A stretch of 64,000 bases of DNA from Lunatimonas sp. (GCF_020832325.1 NZ_JAFIEU010000010.1:47243-111242); one strand, 5' to 3'. Positions 13,930 to 24,057 are shown, numbered from the stretch's first letter. Translations and numbers: made by a program. Notes: generated by a model from the letters alone, not told the origin.

Positions 13930-16482
13930 TCATCTACGATTCACTATTGGTCTTTCATTTATTGATTCGTTCATTTTGTCAACTAAAGGTCCGATTTGTT
14001 TCTTCATTGCGTCCGCATTGGATTTAGCTTCTATATATGCACTTTCAGCTTTGTCTACAGATTTAAAGTCAAAATACAACCACCCCCCGCCAATTAATGC
14101 ACCTGCAAGTCCGAATTTCACTAAGCTGCCTTCTGTTCCTGACCAACTAGCCTGTTCATCAAACATTAATCCACCACCAATCATAGCCGACAAAGCGCCA
14201 AGTGAAAGTAATCCAGCTTGTATCATTATCTTTGAATCAGAAGTTAAACGATAAACAGTTCTATCGTACTTTCTTTTACGATATTGAACCACAGCCTCAA
14301 GTCTTTCCCATTCCTTTATCTGATTCAATTTGTCGTGATACTCTTTGTTCCATCGATACCTTTCTTTAAGTTCTCTACTCAATTGGTAGATCTCTGTATA
14401 TTTTTCTGCTCCAATATCCGACCGCGTATACTCTAAAAGAATAAAACTTGCGATCGAATCAGCTTTAAGATAATCTTGATAGTTTTTGTAAGATTGGTCA
14501 CCATTCTTTTTAAAAGACCGAATCTGTTTCTCAAACTCAACCACTAGCTTCCTTTTTTCAAAGGCGGCATGACTTGATGGATAAAATTCCAACTTCTTGG
14601 ATATCTGCTTTATTTCCAAGTAGTGGTCCTTAAGAGCAACGCCTTCGTAATCCATAAGATAGGTATCGACATTTTCACGAATTATCTCCAAGGAACTAAA
14701 TCCACTTCCTCTTCCGGATTCAAAAAGCTTGAATTGGCTCATTATGCGTAGGTACATTATTCTTGGATTGACCTGGCCAAGCATTTTCTCTGCCTCGGCC
14801 AGCTTGGTAAGTGTCTGGTTGAAGTTGTTTTTATAAAAGGCTTCTTCTGCTTCCTCGTAGGATAAGATTGCAAACCTATTTTTTTCCTTAGAAATAGGTA
14901 GATTTTTCTGATTGCCCCAGAAATCAACATTTGAGGAATTACCGGTTAATTTAAAGACACTGGTTCCCGTTTTCATATCGCCCTTTTTAGCAATATTCAT
15001 TAAGGTCGTTCTCATTTCCTCTGCGGCAGCTGCTGACGAATAATACCCGACTAACGTAACTTTTGCCGAATTCAGTTTTTTCAACTGCGAAATCACTAAA
15101 CTCTTCAGTGGCCAAGAAGCATCTGAATACCTCTGAATTTCAAAAACGTTGGTAATTGAAATCGATGGAAAGTCGTCCCCAATCTTAGATTCATCAAAAA
15201 AATAGGCGAAACAATATACAGAAGCCCCCATATGATGGGAAGATGTTGGCAATCCACCTTCGGTAAACCGATCGATTATCCCCTTTCTCATTTCCCTCGT
15301 CAGGGATTTTTTCTTCTCAGCAATCTCTGCAAGCATCTTTTCCCTCTCCCTTCTGAGAGCTTCAATGGCTTGCTTTCTCTCTTTTTCAGCTTTATTTTGA
15401 TTGACCAACGAACCAATTGAGTGAATCAATTCACCTACTGCCTGACCTGATGCATCACTTCCATGAAAAGCAATGGCGACATTCGCATTTAAGGCTTCAT
15501 TTCTTGCATAATTAAGGTTTTCAACTTCCCTAGATATGGCATAGAATTTAGCATTAAAATCCGCCTCCAGTTCCTCTGCAGAGCTATAATTCCCTTGAAA
15601 ACTTGTCAATTGGCCTAAATTATCTTTTGCTTGGCTAGCCATTTGAGAGGCGTAAAAACTTTGTGAATAGAGATGATTTTGACTCGCCAAACTTCTGTTA
15701 AAATCTTCCTTTTCCTGAAAAAACTTCTCCGTCTTCTGTTGTTGTTCACGGGAGAAATCACTAAGTGCCTTTTCGTTTTGGTTCAGTGCATGTTGATTTG
15801 AGCTACTGCTATATGTATTATTGGTAGTTGAACTCCCGTTTGAATTGGCAACCACGTTGGTCGAAGAGTTTGTCGAATTTGATGAAGCCTTCGAAGCCTC
15901 TATAGCTTTCGTCTGTTCAACTACGTTGTACTCCCTAATCTTATCTATAATCTCTAGCGTCCCCCTAAAACCAACCCGCTTGAGACCAATCACCTGAATA
16001 TTGAAACCCTCAATGGAGGCCTCTTTGGAGAATTGGATAATCTGGCCATTCGAATCTCTGAGCACCCCTCCAATATCGGACATTTGGGTAGTAATCATTT
16101 GGGATTCACCGGACACCACCACCTCAAAGGAAACAGAGCTTGCTCTGACGGAGTTAAACGCCTGCGCACCGATCATCTTGTCCGTGTATTCCTTTCCGTT
16201 GTACCTGTACCGGTATTGAAAGCCTCCCTTTGGGCTTTGGGCGGTGGAGGGCTGCCATTTTATTCTCAAGTGCAGCGAACTGAATTCGTTTCCCCGAGAC
16301 AAACTCAGTTCTGGCGTAATTTCAAACCCACAGTAAACCAGCCCACTGGCCTGGTCATCGGGTAAATTAAATCCTACGACCTTTGTGGGCAACGTTTTGC
16401 TGGATTGAGCAAAGGAGGCATTGCTAATTAGCAAAAGGCAACCGATCAAGATGTTTAATAAAGCTGTGTCAAATTGTCTCAT
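13930..16482 (-). CDS. Large exported protein of unknown function with coiled coils and C-terminal membrane hairpin
   Basis: I do not recognise this 850-residue protein. It begins with a signal peptide (LLNILIGCLLLISNASFAQ). A beta-rich region (about 30-180) follows, then a Ser/Asn-rich linker (about 200-240). A long Gln/Glu/Lys-rich helical part (240-405) includes a run of charged heptads around EALRREREKMLAEIAEKKK. A mixed domain (about 405-530) and helical repeats with TPR-like character (about 560-760) come next. Two hydrophobic stretches near the end (IQAGLLSLGALSAMIGGGLMF and LVKFGLAGALIGGGWLYF) look like a membrane hairpin. It is monocistronic and more AT-rich than its neighbours. Confidence 0.7.
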   Translation of the reverse strand: MRQFDTALLNILIGCLLLISNASFAQSSKTLPTKVVGFNLPDDQASGLVYCGFEITPELSLSRGNEFSSLHLRIKWQPSTAQSPKGGFQYRYRYNGKEYTDKMIGAQAFNSVRASSVSFEVVVSGESQMITTQMSDIGGVLRDSNGQIIQFSKEASIEGFNIQVIGLKRVGFRGTLEIIDKIREYNVVEQTKAIEASKASSNSTNSSTNVVANSNGSSTTNNTYSSSSNQHALNQNEKALSDFSREQQQKTEKFFQEKEDFNRSLASQNHLYSQSFYASQMASQAKDNLGQLTSFQGNYSSAEELEADFNAKFYAISREVENLNYARNEALNANVAIAFHGSDASGQAVGELIHSIGSLVNQNKAEKERKQAIEALRREREKMLAEIAEKKKSLTREMRKGIIDRFTEGGLPTSSHHMGASVYCFAYFFDESKIGDDFPSISITNVFEIQRYSDASWPLKSLVISQLKKLNSAKVTLVGYYSSAAAAEEMRTTLMNIAKKGDMKTGTSVFKLTGNSSNVDFWGNQKNLPISKEKNRFAILSYEEAEEAFYKNNFNQTLTKLAEAEKMLGQVNPRIMYLRIMSQFKLFESGRGSGFSSLEIIRENVDTYLMDYEGVALKDHYLEIKQISKKLEFYPSSHAAFEKRKLVVEFEKQIRSFKKNGDQSYKNYQDYLKADSIASFILLEYTRSDIGAEKYTEIYQLSRELKERYRWNKEYHDKLNQIKEWERLEAVVQYRKRKYDRTVYRLTSDSKIMIQAGLLSLGALSAMIGGGLMFDEQASWSGTEGSLVKFGLAGALIGGGWLYFDFKSVDKAESAYIEAKSNADAMKKQIGPLVDKMNESINERPIVNRR

Positions 16483-16622
16483 ACAAGGTCAGTAAAAGTT
16501 AGCGTTTGTAAAAAGAATACAGGGCGCTAAATTAGAGCGCAGTGTGTGCTGAGGAAATCCCCCAGTTGGGGGATTTTTCACCCTTGGTTGCTTACCGCCA
16601 ACCTCCTTAATATCTTGCATCT

Positions 16623-17423
16623 ATGAAGCTACAGGACATATATATCTATCCCATCAAGTCGTTAGGGGGCATCCGCTTGGATTCAGCCGTATTGGAAGAA
16701 CGGGGACTGCAGCACGATCGAAGGTGGATGCTCGTAGATGCGCAGGGTCGCTTTCTCTCCCAGCGATCTCATCCGCACATGGCGCTTTTGGAGGTAAGCC
16801 TGCGGCCAGAGGGGCTACGGGTTATCCATAAGATGGACGTGAGCCAGTCGCACTTGGTTCCCTTCGTACCGGAAACGGACCGGATGATCCCAGTCACTAT
16901 CTGGGATGATCAAGTAGCTGGTCAGGTCGTGTCAGAAACAGCAGGAAAATGGTTTTCTGAAAGGTTGGAAATGCCCTGTGAATTGGTGATGATGCCTGAA
17001 AAAGTCCGACGAAAAGTGGATTCAACCTACGCCGAAAACGGAGAAACAGTTAGCTATGCGGACGCGATGCCTTTCTTGCTCATTGGACAGGCATCGCTAG
17101 ACGAGCTTAATGGCCGTCTCAAAACCCCTGTTCCTATGAACCGCTTTAGGCCCAATCTGGTGTTTTCAGGTGGAACTCCCTACGTGGAAGATGGCTGGAC
17201 TAGTATCCGAATAGGCAATGCCTTATTTAAGATAACCAAACCCTGTGCAAGGTGCGTACTGACCACTGTGGATCAAGACACGGGCAAAAAAGGGAAAGAA
17301 CCCCTGCGCACTTTGTCAACTTACAGGAAATTCGCGGAGAAAGTCCTTTTTGGGCAGAACATGCTGCTCATTGAGGGTTCAACCCTCCACATCGGTGATC
17401 CGTTAATTCCTTCCGGTATGTAA
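16623..17423 (+). CDS. MOSC domain protein (YcbX/mARC-like)
   Basis: A 266-residue cytoplasmic protein with an N-terminal MOSC beta-barrel (LQDIYIYPIKSLGGI, then GLQHDRRWMLVD) and a C-terminal MOSC domain. The domain ends FKITKPCARCVLTTVDQDTG, containing the Cys that binds molybdenum in MOSC proteins. Relatives (YcbX, mARC) reduce N-hydroxylated compounds with molybdenum cofactor. The gene is convergent with mogA (4 bp between stops), a cofactor-synthesis gene, which supports the assignment. A TATCTTGC element just before the ATG resembles the Bacteroidota -7 box. Confidence 0.88.
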   Translation: MKLQDIYIYPIKSLGGIRLDSAVLEERGLQHDRRWMLVDAQGRFLSQRSHPHMALLEVSLRPEGLRVIHKMDVSQSHLVPFVPETDRMIPVTIWDDQVAGQVVSETAGKWFSERLEMPCELVMMPEKVRRKVDSTYAENGETVSYADAMPFLLIGQASLDELNGRLKTPVPMNRFRPNLVFSGGTPYVEDGWTSIRIGNALFKITKPCARCVLTTVDQDTGKKGKEPLRTLSTYRKFAEKVLFGQNMLLIEGSTLHIGDPLIPSGM

Positions 17424-17427
17424 AAGG

Positions 17428-17955
17428 CTATTTCTTCGGGCGGAAAGCCTTGATCACTTCCGGATTAGCCTCTAGGTAAGGGCCTTCGATCAGGTCTATA
17501 CAATAGGGTATGGCGGGAAATACCGCGTCCAAGCACTGCCGTATCGCGGTAGGTTTTCCGGGAAGGTTCACAATTAAACTCCGATTTCGGATTCCTGCTG
17601 TCTGTCGGGACAAGATCGCGGTGGAAACGTATTGGAGGCTGACCTGCCTCATCAGCTCACCGAAACCCGGCATCATTTTTTGGCATACTGCTTCGGTAGC
17701 TTCCGGGGTCACGTCTCGAAGCGCCGGCCCTGTACCCCCGGTTGTTACTACCAGGCAGCAGCCTTCAATGTCGCAAAGCTCGATAAGGGTTTGTTCCAGC
17801 TGATCCCGCTCATCGGGGACCACCCGATAGACCGGTTCCCAAGGAGAAAGGAGGTATTCTGTAAGTGTACGGATGATTTCCTTGCCGGAGATGTCCTCGT
17901 ATACGTTTGCCGCCGCTCGGTCGGAGGAGGTGATAATGCCAATTTTTATGCTCAT
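17428..17955 (-). CDS. mogA: Molybdopterin adenylyltransferase
   Basis: Adenylates molybdopterin before molybdate insertion. The 175-residue product has the MoCF-fold motifs TTGGTGPALRDVTPEAT (71-87) and PGFGELMRQVSLQYVSTAILSRQTAG. It ends with SLIVNLPGKPTAIRQCLDA. This order and length fit MogA rather than the longer MoeA. No other cofactor-synthesis gene is nearby; the convergent MOSC gene is the only functional neighbour. Confidence 0.9.
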   Translation of the reverse strand: MSIKIGIITSSDRAAANVYEDISGKEIIRTLTEYLLSPWEPVYRVVPDERDQLEQTLIELCDIEGCCLVVTTGGTGPALRDVTPEATEAVCQKMMPGFGELMRQVSLQYVSTAILSRQTAGIRNRSLIVNLPGKPTAIRQCLDAVFPAIPYCIDLIEGPYLEANPEVIKAFRPKK

Positions 17956-18297
17956 TTCGTCTTTTTTTATCCTTCAAAGAAAGGGGTTTTTGCCTCAGAT
18001 CAAAACACCACCCTGTAACCATCTCCTGACAAACGAGGAGACTACTCCGTGCATCGGGTGCGCGATTTCTCTTCGCAACAGATTTTTAAAAACTAATGCA
18101 AAATTCCAGAAAATGCACTAAATTCAACCCGTCAACAAAATTGACCGACTATCCGGAAAAATTTCCTTTATTGTATTGGACGCGCAACGTTACCCTTAGG
18201 TTAAACGCGTCGGGAAAGCCCCAGATATGGCTGATTATTACAAGTAGGATCGTATCGTTTAAACCAGTTTTTAACCATCGTACCAACGAATCACCAA
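17956..18297. other. Divergent intergenic region, no gene seen
   Basis: This gap of 342 bp separates the divergent mogA and the small secreted-protein gene. I see no open frame with protein-like content, no molybdenum-cofactor riboswitch-like stem set and no strong hairpin. It should hold the two promoters. Confidence 0.4.
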
Positions 18298-18744
18298 ATG
18301 CAAAGATTTATCGTTTTACTCGTAGCCCTGCTGGGATTTTCAGCAGACCTTGCCGCACAGCAGGAGTTCAAGATTGTTACTATCGTAGAATCCATCGTAC
18401 CCATGGGTATAGGCAGATCAAGAATTGTAGATAATCAGGCCACCGCCGACTACGAGGAGTTTACTACAGAGCGAACCGACGGTAGAAGGAGTAATCAGCG
18501 TGAAATCAGGCGTTCGGATCTTAAAGTAGACGAAATTGAGGAAACGAAGCTGCTAAACTTCTTCAGCGCCACAGGTATCAATTTTCAAAACATCGCCTCC
18601 AACGATGCCATCATCTCCTCGAAGATCAACGCCATGCTGGCGGATGGGTGGAAGCTGACATTTGTCACGAGCGGCGTAGAAAGTGACGCTGGAGCAGATG
18701 ACGGTCAGGGGATTTTTATCACCCGCCTTTTTTTCTCGAAGTAA
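18298..18744 (+). CDS. Small secreted protein of unknown function
   Basis: A 148-residue protein with a clear signal peptide (FIVLLVALLGFSADLAAQ). The mature part starts with a beta-type segment (FKIVTIVESIVPMGIGRSRI) and has a basic/acidic linker. It ends with INAMLADGWKLTFVTSG...GIFITRLFFSK, reminiscent of small DUF4177-like domains (short strand, helix, GWxL, final strand). The match is by eye and weak. It is monocistronic, upstream of the giant helicase gene but separated from it by 278 bp. Confidence 0.6.
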   Translation: MQRFIVLLVALLGFSADLAAQQEFKIVTIVESIVPMGIGRSRIVDNQATADYEEFTTERTDGRRSNQREIRRSDLKVDEIEETKLLNFFSATGINFQNIASNDAIISSKINAMLADGWKLTFVTSGVESDAGADDGQGIFITRLFFSK

Positions 18745-18862
18745 GGTTTTGGCGGGAAAGGGATGACACGGCAGGCAGTTTTTTCGGCCTATACTGGCTG
18801 AATATCCCTGTCTTACACCCCGGAAAATCGTTAGAGCTCCCTCACGGGTATCATTGTAAAAT

Positions 18863-18955
18863 CATCTCAAAATCCAACAATCTCAAATCCCACATCTAAC
18901 ATCTAACAATCCCACATCTAACAATCTCATAGTCTCAATCTCACAATCTCGATTT
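18863..18955. repeat. Degenerate short tandem repeat (TCTAACA/TCTCA units)
   Basis: About 93 bases made of near-repeats of AATCTCA, CACATCTAACA and similar units, purine-poor on this strand. It lies 68 bp before the giant helicase gene. Such repeats can arise by slippage and may vary in length between strains. Confidence 0.6.
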
Positions 18956-19022
18956 CACGGAAGAATCAACTAACCCGTTCCTATGGACCTAAATTTCACT
19001 TTTTTGTCTATTTTAGCACGGG

Positions 19023-22000
19023 ATGGACGCTATTGCATTTGTTGACACGGAAATAGAGCCAAAAAGTGGGAGAATTCTCGACATTGGCGCCATAAGGGGC
19101 AACGGTGTTTCTTTTCACTCCAATGCCACAGCATCCTTTAGTCGATTCCTGCACGGAGCCACCTTCGTATGCGGACACAATATTCTGTCACACGACCTGC
19201 CTTTTATCCAAAAAGCGCTCAATCAAGCCGCGATATCCACTGAAAACATCATTGATACCCTATATCTTTCGCCACTGCTGTTTCCTACAAAACCCTACCA
19301 TGCCCTCCTCAAGGACGACAAACTGCAAACAGAAGAAACCAACAACCCTCTCAACGACGCCATAAAAGCCAAAGACCTGTTCTACGATGAGGTGGCCGCG
19401 TTTCAGCGGGCAGGGGAAAAACGGCAACAGCTCTTTTTTTTATTGCTGCATAACCAACGGGAGTTCCAAGCTTTTTTCCGGTACCTAGGATTCACAAGGC
19501 CGATGGCAGATTTGGAGGAGCTCATCGGGGAGATCTTCCGATCGGAAATATGCGAACAGGCACCTTTACCGTACCTTATCAAAGATCACCCGATTGCCTT
19601 GGCATACTGCTTGGCACTGATTGATTGTAAAAACCGGTATTCTATCACTCCTCCCTGGGTATTGAAAAACTACCCGAAAGTAGCTCACATCATGTCACTG
19701 CTGAGAGCCAAACCATGTTTGAGCGGCTGTGGCTATTGCAACAAAGCCTTGGACATACACCGGGGCCTGAAAACGTTCTTTGGATTTGATGTCTACCGAA
19801 CCTACGCCGGAGAGCCTTTGCAGGAAAACGCCGTGAAAGCGGCCGTGGACAATAAATCCTTGTTGGCTGTATTTCCGACAGGGGGCGGCAAATCCATCAC
19901 CTTTCAGGTTCCTGCGTTGATGGCAGGAGAAAGCATGAAGGGCCTCAGCGTGGTAATTTCGCCCTTGCAGTCGCTGATGAAAGATCAGGTAGATAATCTG
20001 GAAAAAATAGGTATTACCGAGGCTGTCACCATCAATGGCCTCCTCGACCCCATCGAACGGGCAAAATCGATCGAGCGGATTCGGGATGGTAGCGCCTCCC
20101 TACTGTATATATCTCCGGAATCGCTCCGCTCAAAGACCATCGAGCGATTGCTCCTTGATCGCAAAGTGGTCCGGTTTGTCATCGATGAAGCGCACTGCTT
20201 CTCGGCCTGGGGTCAGGACTTTCGAGTGGATTATTTGTATATCGGAGATTTAATCAAGTCCCTTCAGGAAGCCAAGCACCTCGAAGAGCCCATTCCTGTC
20301 TCCTGCTTTACGGCAACCGCGAAGCAAAAAGTGATCGAAGACATTTGTGCCTATTTCAAGCAGAAGTTGGGTATCCGGCTGGAGATATTTCCATCCAAAG
20401 CATCCCGAACAAATTTGCATTATCGGGTTTTCGAGCGCGGAGGGGATGATGAAAAGTACAGCACCGTGCGCGACTTAATCGAAGAGAAAAATTGCCCCAC
20501 AATCATCTATGTATCCAGGACGGGGCGAGCTGCTGCGCTCGCAAAGCGATTAAACGAAGATGGCTATAATGCGCGGGCGTTTCATGGCAAAATGGACAGT
20601 CAGGAAAAAACCGCCAACCAAAATGCCTTCATCGCAGGAGATGTTCAAATCATGGTAGCTACCTCAGCATTTGGGATGGGCGTCGATAAAAAGGACGTAG
20701 GAATGGTCATCCATTACGAGATTTCAGATTCGTTGGAAAACTACGTACAGGAGGCCGGAAGAGCCGGGAGGGACGAAAACATCACGGCGGATTGCTACGT
20801 GTTATTCAACGAGGAGGATTTGAGTAAGCATTTTTTGCTGCTAAATCAGACCAAACTCAATTTACTTGAGATCAAGCAAATCTGGAATGCGATCAAATTT
20901 ATCACCAAGTTTAAGTCCAGTGTCCAAAAATCGGCACTGGAAATCGCCCGGGCAGCCGGGTGGGACGACAACCTGAGAGAGATCGAAACCAGGGTGACCA
21001 CCGCCATCGCTGCCTTGGAAGATGCAGGCTATGTAAAGCGAAACCAAAACATGCCCCGAGTCTTTGCCAATAGCATCCTATCCAAGACCGCACAGGAGGC
21101 TATAGACCGGATCATGCGCTCCCACCGGTTTAGCGAGGATCAAAAGATCGTCGCTACCCGAATCATCAAATACCTGTTTTCCAGTAAAAATCGTTGGCAG
21201 TCGGACACAGACGAGGCAGAGTCGCGGGTCGATTACATTTCCGATAGCTTGGGGCTTGATATCCGAAATGTGATCTCGGTCGTCAACCTACTCCGTGACG
21301 AGAAAATCCTTGCCGACGCGAAGGATTTGACAGCCTTTATAAAAGGAGAGGATAACAAAAATCGCTCCTTGGCCATCACAAAAAGCTTTGGATTGATTGA
21401 AAACTTCCTGGCAACGGTGTTTGACCAAGAAGAAAAGTCCTACCACATCAAGACGCTAAACGAACAGGCGGAGTTGGCGGGATGCCAAGAGGTGTCCCCG
21501 AAGCATCTAAAAACGATCATCAACTTTTGGGCAATCAAGAACTGGATCAAACGGCAAAGTAAAGATTATGCCAAAAATCAGTTGGTGGCCATGACCCTCC
21601 TGCCAAAGGAAACAATAAAGAAGAATATCGAAAAAAGACACCTCCTAGCTGATTTTATCATCAATTACCTTTTTGACAAGCATAGAGGGCCGACGGATGC
21701 CAACGAAGAATCCACCCATGAATGGTTGGTTGGATTTTCCGTTTTGGAACTACAGCTGGCTTTTGGGAAGCAGATGCAGCTATTTCAGGTCGAAACCACG
21801 TTAGAAGACATCGAAGATACCCTGTTTTACCTTTCCCGCATCGAAGCGCTAAAGATTGAAGGCGGATTTTTGGTGATCTATAACAAACTCACCATAGACC
21901 GGCTTGAGCAAAACAACCGGGTGCAATACAAGGAGCAGGATTACCAAAAACTGAGTCAATACTACGACCAAAGGGTGCAGCAGATTCACATAGTGGGAGA

Positions 22001-23861
22001 ATATGCTAAAAAAATGATAGGGGACTACGCAGACGCGTTGAAATTTGTAGATGATTACTTTCAGTTAAACTTTCGCTCCTTCATAAACAAGTATTTCAAA
22101 GGCAGCCGGGAACTGGAAATCAAGCGAAACATTACCCCGGCAAAATACAGGCAGCTTTTTGAATCCCTCTCCGAGGTTCAGCGCAGAATCATCGATGACA
22201 AGCATTCGAAATACATCATGGTGGCGGCTGGACCGGGCAGCGGTAAAACGAAGGTATTGGTGCACAAATTGGCCGCACTGCTTTTGATGGAGGATGTGAA
22301 GCACGAGCAGCTTTTGATGTTGACCTTTTCGAGAGCTGCCGCCACGGAGTTTAAAAAGCGCCTGATCGAACTAATCGGAAATGCGGCAAATTTTGTAGAC
22401 ATACAGACCTTTCATGCTTTTTGCTTTGACCTGCTCGGGAAGGTTGGCACATTGGACAAATCCTCTGATATCATCCGAAAGACAATTGAGCGGATCCACC
22501 GCAATGAGGTAGAGACCAGCCGAATTACCCGGACGGTACTCGTCATCGACGAAGCGCAGGATATGGATACGGATGAATCCGAGCTGATAAGCCTCCTGAT
22601 ACAAAAAAACGAAGACATGAGAGTGATTGCCGTGGGAGACGATGACCAGAATATCTACGAGTGGCGCGGTGCAGATTCTAAATTCATGCTGAGTTTGATC
22701 GACGACAAAAAGGCCACCAAGTACGAGCTGATTACCAACTACCGAAGCAAGAGTAACCTAGTTGCCTTCAGCAATCAGTTTGTACGAACGATATCAGAAC
22801 GTCTCAAAGAAATCCCGATTCAAGCGCAACAGCAAGATATCGGACGCATAAAGATTGTTTGGTATCAGCACAAACACCTGATTTGTCCCATGGTGGAGGA
22901 TATTCTCACGACCGAATTTTCGGGAACTACCTGCATCCTGACGCCTAATAATCATCAAGCCTTTCAAATTGCTGGTATGTTGACCAAAAAGGGTCAACCC
23001 ACTAAATTGATTCAAACGAACGATGGTTTTAGCATGTACAACCTCGCAGAGGTCCGTTTCTTTCTTCATGCGCTGGAGCTGGACGAGGATGTGTTTGTCC
23101 TGAGCAACGAGGTATGGGATCAGGCAAAAAGGAAACTGAAAGAAAGGTACAGGCATAGCAGTAAATATGATATATGCGACAACCTGATCCAAGATTTTGA
23201 AGGAACCCATACCAAGAAGAAGTATAAATCTGATTTTGAGGTATTCGTCCGAGAGTCGAAGTTAGAAGACTTTATCAGTCCAAACGGTGAGACGTTGTTT
23301 GTCTCTACCATCCATAAAGCGAAGGGCAGGGAGTTTGACCATGTTTTTTTGCTCCTAGAAGATTTCGAACCAAAAGATGACGAGAGAAAACGGCAGCTAT
23401 ATGTAGCCATGACGAGGGCAAAAAAGGCACTGACGATCCACCTCAACGGAAACTACCTGGATCGCATCCAAACCGAGGGAATCACCCGAATCAAAAGCCA
23501 TGAACAAAACCAAGCTCCGGAGGGGGTGACCTGGCACCTTTCACGTCGGGATTTGAACCTCGGGTATTTTCGGTTTGTGCAGCGGAGGGTGACTTCCTTG
23601 CATAGTGGGGCCACACTCGTTGTATCCGAAGGGGGATGCAAAAACAAGCAAGGGCAGTGGGTGTTAAAGTTTTCCAAGCGATTTATCGCAAAAATGGCAG
23701 AATGGAACGCAAGCGGTTTTGAAGTAAAAGAAGCCAAAGTTAATTTCATGGTTTACTGGACCGAGGATGAACGGGGCGCTGAAGTACTGATCGTATTACC
23801 TGAATTGTATATGGAAAAGTCCAGATCGGTCACAAGCGAGGTGCCGATCGTGCATGCCTAG
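19023..23861 (+). CDS. Giant fused nuclease-helicase: DEDD exonuclease domain, RecQ helicase, UvrD-type helicase
   Basis: One 1612-residue chain with three parts. (1) Residues 1-125 resemble a DEDD 3'-5' exonuclease: D8/E10 in FVDTEIE, D58 in GHNILSHDLPF, D112/D118 in NPLNDAIKAKDLF; the usual His of the last motif is not obvious. (2) A Cys cluster (C232, C236, C239) leads into a RecQ-type SF2 helicase, about 245-600: FPTGGGKSITFQ (Walker A), IDEAHCFSAWG (388-397), ATSAFGMGVDK and QEAGRAGRDE. A winged-helix-like region follows. (3) From about 1040 an SF1 UvrD/Rep helicase: AAGPGSGKTKVLV (1068-1080), IDEAQDMD (1175-1182), GDDDQNIYEWRGA (1205-1217), NYRSKSN, STIHKAKGREFDHV and YVAMTRAKKAL. Probable role: DNA repair or anti-mobile-element processing. 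It stands alone. Confidence 0.9.
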   Translation: MDAIAFVDTEIEPKSGRILDIGAIRGNGVSFHSNATASFSRFLHGATFVCGHNILSHDLPFIQKALNQAAISTENIIDTLYLSPLLFPTKPYHALLKDDKLQTEETNNPLNDAIKAKDLFYDEVAAFQRAGEKRQQLFFLLLHNQREFQAFFRYLGFTRPMADLEELIGEIFRSEICEQAPLPYLIKDHPIALAYCLALIDCKNRYSITPPWVLKNYPKVAHIMSLLRAKPCLSGCGYCNKALDIHRGLKTFFGFDVYRTYAGEPLQENAVKAAVDNKSLLAVFPTGGGKSITFQVPALMAGESMKGLSVVISPLQSLMKDQVDNLEKIGITEAVTINGLLDPIERAKSIERIRDGSASLLYISPESLRSKTIERLLLDRKVVRFVIDEAHCFSAWGQDFRVDYLYIGDLIKSLQEAKHLEEPIPVSCFTATAKQKVIEDICAYFKQKLGIRLEIFPSKASRTNLHYRVFERGGDDEKYSTVRDLIEEKNCPTIIYVSRTGRAAALAKRLNEDGYNARAFHGKMDSQEKTANQNAFIAGDVQIMVATSAFGMGVDKKDVGMVIHYEISDSLENYVQEAGRAGRDENITADCYVLFNEEDLSKHFLLLNQTKLNLLEIKQIWNAIKFITKFKSSVQKSALEIARAAGWDDNLREIETRVTTAIAALEDAGYVKRNQNMPRVFANSILSKTAQEAIDRIMRSHRFSEDQKIVATRIIKYLFSSKNRWQSDTDEAESRVDYISDSLGLDIRNVISVVNLLRDEKILADAKDLTAFIKGEDNKNRSLAITKSFGLIENFLATVFDQEEKSYHIKTLNEQAELAGCQEVSPKHLKTIINFWAIKNWIKRQSKDYAKNQLVAMTLLPKETIKKNIEKRHLLADFIINYLFDKHRGPTDANEESTHEWLVGFSVLELQLAFGKQMQLFQVETTLEDIEDTLFYLSRIEALKIEGGFLVIYNKLTIDRLEQNNRVQYKEQDYQKLSQYYDQRVQQIHIVGEYAKKMIGDYADALKFVDDYFQLNFRSFINKYFKGSRELEIKRNITPAKYRQLFESLSEVQRRIIDDKHSKYIMVAAGPGSGKTKVLVHKLAALLLMEDVKHEQLLMLTFSRAAATEFKKRLIELIGNAANFVDIQTFHAFCFDLLGKVGTLDKSSDIIRKTIERIHRNEVETSRITRTVLVIDEAQDMDTDESELISLLIQKNEDMRVIAVGDDDQNIYEWRGADSKFMLSLIDDKKATKYELITNYRSKSNLVAFSNQFVRTISERLKEIPIQAQQQDIGRIKIVWYQHKHLICPMVEDILTTEFSGTTCILTPNNHQAFQIAGMLTKKGQPTKLIQTNDGFSMYNLAEVRFFLHALELDEDVFVLSNEVWDQAKRKLKERYRHSSKYDICDNLIQDFEGTHTKKKYKSDFEVFVRESKLEDFISPNGETLFVSTIHKAKGREFDHVFLLLEDFEPKDDERKRQLYVAMTRAKKALTIHLNGNYLDRIQTEGITRIKSHEQNQAPEGVTWHLSRRDLNLGYFRFVQRRVTSLHSGATLVVSEGGCKNKQGQWVLKFSKRFIAKMAEWNASGFEVKEAKVNFMVYWTEDERGAEVLIVLPELYMEKSRSVTSEVPIVHA

Positions 23862-24057
23862 GTTGTTTTTAGGAAAGATGGATGTCCATCAAATCCCATA
23901 TTTGCCGGGAAATTGATACCTGCTGGCAGAAGAATGCGAGGAGTCTGCGGCTCTAGGTGGGCCGCTTGATACCGGGCCAAATGGTAATTTGTAGCTACCT
24001 TATAAAATCCGCAGAAAAAAGGTTATATTTAGCAGTAAACCAAACATAACCTGATAC

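Noticed and set aside
17956..18297. Possible molybdenum-cofactor riboswitch upstream of mogA
   Set aside because: No set of conserved stems could be found in the leader; nothing beyond the neighbouring function suggested it.
18863..18955. CRISPR-like array
   Set aside because: Units are 7-11 bp, degenerate and without unique spacers; this is a simple-sequence tract.
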